A stretch of DNA of 9,600 bases, taken from the NCBI GenBank assembly GCA_938039345.1, contig CALHVB010000080.1, positions 1-9,600 on the forward strand. Reading direction: 5' to 3'. The position numbers were made by a program, and so were the translations under genes. Positions 8,389 through 9,600 of the stretch are shown here, piece by piece. The notes under the pieces are model-generated. The model worked only from the letters and a program-made list of their open reading frames with translations, ran no database searches and was not told the origin of the DNA. Numbering within the stretch: position 1 is the first letter of the stretch; every line of letters begins with the position of its first letter. This stretch comes from an uncultured Sediminicola sp. GTDB lineage: Bacteria; Bacteroidota; Bacteroidia; Flavobacteriales; Flavobacteriaceae.

Positions 8389-8396
8389 TATTTTTG
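8389..8396 (+). promoter_or_regulatory. -7 box (TATTTTTG) upstream of the DoxX gene
   Basis: TATTTTTG matches TAnnTTTG exactly and lies 15 bases before the ATG at 8412, the same geometry as the E1 promoter (20 bases there). A TTG at the right distance upstream is missing; the nearest TTTG (8352-8355) is too far away. The promoter is therefore less certain and may be weak or activator-dependent. Expected transcription start is about 8401-8404, giving a very short leader. The rest of the gap 8344-8411 shows nothing further. Confidence 0.45.
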
Positions 8397-8411
8397 ATAA
8401 AACTATCCCTA

Positions 8412-8792
8412 ATGAAAAACACAACTTTATACAATAATTTAGGATTAGCACTATTACGTATTGCTCCCTCTATTATGATGCTTACACACGGAATACCAAA
8501 ATTACAAAAATTAATAGGTGGCGATTTTAAATTTGCAGACCCAATTGGCATAGGTCAATCTCCTTCTTTACTTTTAACAGTTATAGGAGAGTTTTTATGT
8601 CCGCTACTCATTATTATTGGTTATAAAACACGCTTAGCAGCAATTCCTGTAGCAATTACTATGCTTGTAGCAGCTTTTATTGTACATGGAGCAGACCCAT
8701 TTGATGTAAAAGAAAAAGCATTATTATATTTAACTTTCTTTATTGCTATTATACTTTTAGGACCAGGAAAATATAGTATCGACAAAAAATAA
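8412..8792 (+). CDS. DoxX-family small integral membrane protein
   Basis: A 126-residue inner-membrane protein with four predicted helices at about 9-27, 52-71, 74-92 and 103-117. Family marks seen: R16 in helix 1, H26-G27 followed by P-K-L at the end of helix 1, G59-E60 in helix 2, T-R at 73-74 before helix 3, H92-G93 at the end of helix 3, and the closing G-P-G-K-Y-S-x-D (117-124) after helix 4. Members of this family are linked to thiosulfate/quinone oxidation in some archaea and to redox stress in mycobacteria, but most, including this type, have no assigned reaction. The ATG at 8412 is chosen over an in-frame TTG at 8394, which falls inside the -7 promoter box and would add only six residues. 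It stands alone between E1 and the convergent holA, with its own putative promoter, so co-operon evidence for function is lacking. Confidence 0.9.
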   Translation: MKNTTLYNNLGLALLRIAPSIMMLTHGIPKLQKLIGGDFKFADPIGIGQSPSLLLTVIGEFLCPLLIIIGYKTRLAAIPVAITMLVAAFIVHGADPFDVKEKALLYLTFFIAIILLGPGKYSIDKK

Positions 8793-8807
8793 TACTATAT
8801 AATTTTT
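8771..8807. terminator. Putative bidirectional terminator between DoxX gene and holA
   Basis: ATATAGTAT (8771-8779) and ATACTATAT (8792-8800) form a perfect 9-bp inverted repeat with a 12-base loop, followed on the plus strand by AATTTTT and on the minus strand by TTT. It spans both stop codons (8790-8792 plus, 8795-8797 minus), the only place a shared terminator could sit. Only one pair is G-C, so the hairpin is weak; a second arm pairing, AAAAAT (8785-8790) with ATTTTT (8802-8807), competes with it. Confidence 0.4.
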
Positions 8808-9600
8808 ACTAGTAGTTCTTTTAATAAATCTGCCTGTGAAATATTAGAACCCCCTACCCCTTTTCCTTTTAAATCTAATTCTCGTAAGTTAGATATTATC
8901 TGACTTACTTTTTTCATGGGGTAATTTTTAGCTGCTACCTGAAATTCTTTTACAAAATAGGGGTTAATACCTAAAACACTAGCTACATTTTTTGGGGAAT
9001 GGTCTGTTAACCCATGATAATTTAATAATTGAGAAAAAAAGGTATTTAATAAGGTAACCGTAACAACAAATGGATTGTCTTTAGGGTTTTGAGAAAAATA
9101 AGTAACGATACGAGTTGCTTTTAAAATATTACGTTCTCCGATAGCTTTTTTAAGCTCAAAATTGTTAAAATCCTTACTTATACCAATATGTTCTTCTATG
9201 GCTGCTGGTGTAATTTCTACATCTTTAGAAATAACTAATTTTAATTTTTCTAATTCGTTATTAATTTTACTAAGGTCTGTTCCTAAAAACTCCACTAATA
9301 AAATACAAGCTTTGGGTGTTATTGAATAACCTTTACCGTTTAAAGTTTTTCGTATCCATTCCGAAACCTGATTCTCGTATAGTTTTTTACTTTCAAATAA
9401 AACACCATTTTTAGAAACAGATTTATATAACTTTTTTCGTTTATCTAACTTATTGTACTTGTAACATATTACCAATACTGTAGTTAATTGTGGATTATCT
9501 ACATAAGTACTTAACTTATCTATTGTTCTAGATAAATGCTGTGCTTCTTTAACAATAACAACTTGCTTTTCTGCCATCATAGGATATCTTTTTGCATTCC
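8795..9600 (-). CDS. holA: DNA polymerase III delta subunit (HolA), N-terminus beyond window
   Basis: HolA is the clamp-loader subunit that opens the beta sliding clamp during replication. The minus-strand frame remains open to the right edge: codons upstream of the Met-Met at 9580-9575 read N-A-K-R-Y-P, in keeping with the family segment that precedes M-A-E-K/R-Q-V-V-I-V-K-E-A. The Met at 9580 is therefore internal. About 267 residues are visible of a usual 330-345, so roughly 65-75 N-terminal residues are missing. The visible part covers the end of domain I, with its Rossmann-like MAEKQVVIVKEA strand, the helical domain II (including the segment L-x-x-x-L-G-T-D-L-S-K-I-N-N-E-L-E-K-L), and the C-terminal collar domain ending in A-D-L-L-K-E-L-L-V-K-I-I. 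The gene is convergent with the DoxX gene, with two bases between stop codons. No oddities in the visible part. Confidence 0.94.
   Translation of the reverse strand, partial: NAKRYPMMAEKQVVIVKEAQHLSRTIDKLSTYVDNPQLTTVLVICYKYNKLDKRKKLYKSVSKNGVLFESKKLYENQVSEWIRKTLNGKGYSITPKACILLVEFLGTDLSKINNELEKLKLVISKDVEITPAAIEEHIGISKDFNNFELKKAIGERNILKATRIVTYFSQNPKDNPFVVTVTLLNTFFSQLLNYHGLTDHSPKNVASVLGINPYFVKEFQVAAKNYPMKKVSQIISNLRELDLKGKGVGGSNISQADLLKELLVKII

Noticed and set aside
1..9600. A novel defence, mobile or biosynthetic system.
   Set aside because: All six genes belong to known families of housekeeping or envelope type, the base composition looks even, and I see no integrase, transposase, toxin, repeat array or tRNA-linked junction.

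Overview
The window is an ordinary-looking chromosomal segment from a member of the Bacteroidetes, most likely the family Flavobacteriaceae. The evidence is the strong A+T richness, the protein sequences (a flavobacterial-type UvrA, a fused alpha/beta 2-oxo acid dehydrogenase E1, and an M1-peptidase-like protein with an outer-membrane barrel), the A-rich leaders instead of Shine-Dalgarno sites, and at least one promoter of the Bacteroidetes type (TTG, about 20 bases, TAnnTTTG). Genus cannot be fixed from the sequence alone. No rRNA, tRNA, CRISPR array, insertion sequence or phage gene is visible.

Layout, left to right. Bases 1-2178 hold the 3' three quarters of uvrA, cut by the left edge. After 61 bases comes a LOG-family/TIGR00730 nucleotide-processing gene (2240-2929). 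Eleven bases later, and probably on the same transcript, is a 948-residue exported protein (2941-5787, TTG start). Its front part has the shape of an M1 (gluzincin) aminopeptidase with the zinc site erased, and its back part looks like an outer-membrane beta-barrel. A 144-base gap contains a weak hairpin and then a good sigma-A-type promoter for a fused E1alpha-E1beta thiamine-dependent 2-oxo acid dehydrogenase (5932-8343). A 68-base gap with a second -7 box leads to a small DoxX-family membrane protein (8412-8792). holA, encoding the DNA polymerase III delta subunit, runs in from the right on the minus strand (8795-9600, 5' end outside the window). It meets the DoxX gene tail to tail with two bases between the stop codons, inside a 9-bp inverted repeat that may act as a shared terminator.

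The genes are mostly independent: DNA repair (uvrA), replication (holA), central/branched-chain oxo acid oxidation (E1; its E2 and E3 partners are not here), nucleotide salvage or detoxification (LOG) and envelope functions (barrel protein, DoxX). I see no defence, secretion or biosynthetic cluster. The most interesting item is the M1-like protein without catalytic residues joined to a barrel. The promoters overlapping apparent TTG start codons, and the non-standard metal-ligand positions in UvrA and E1, are smaller points that affect annotation.
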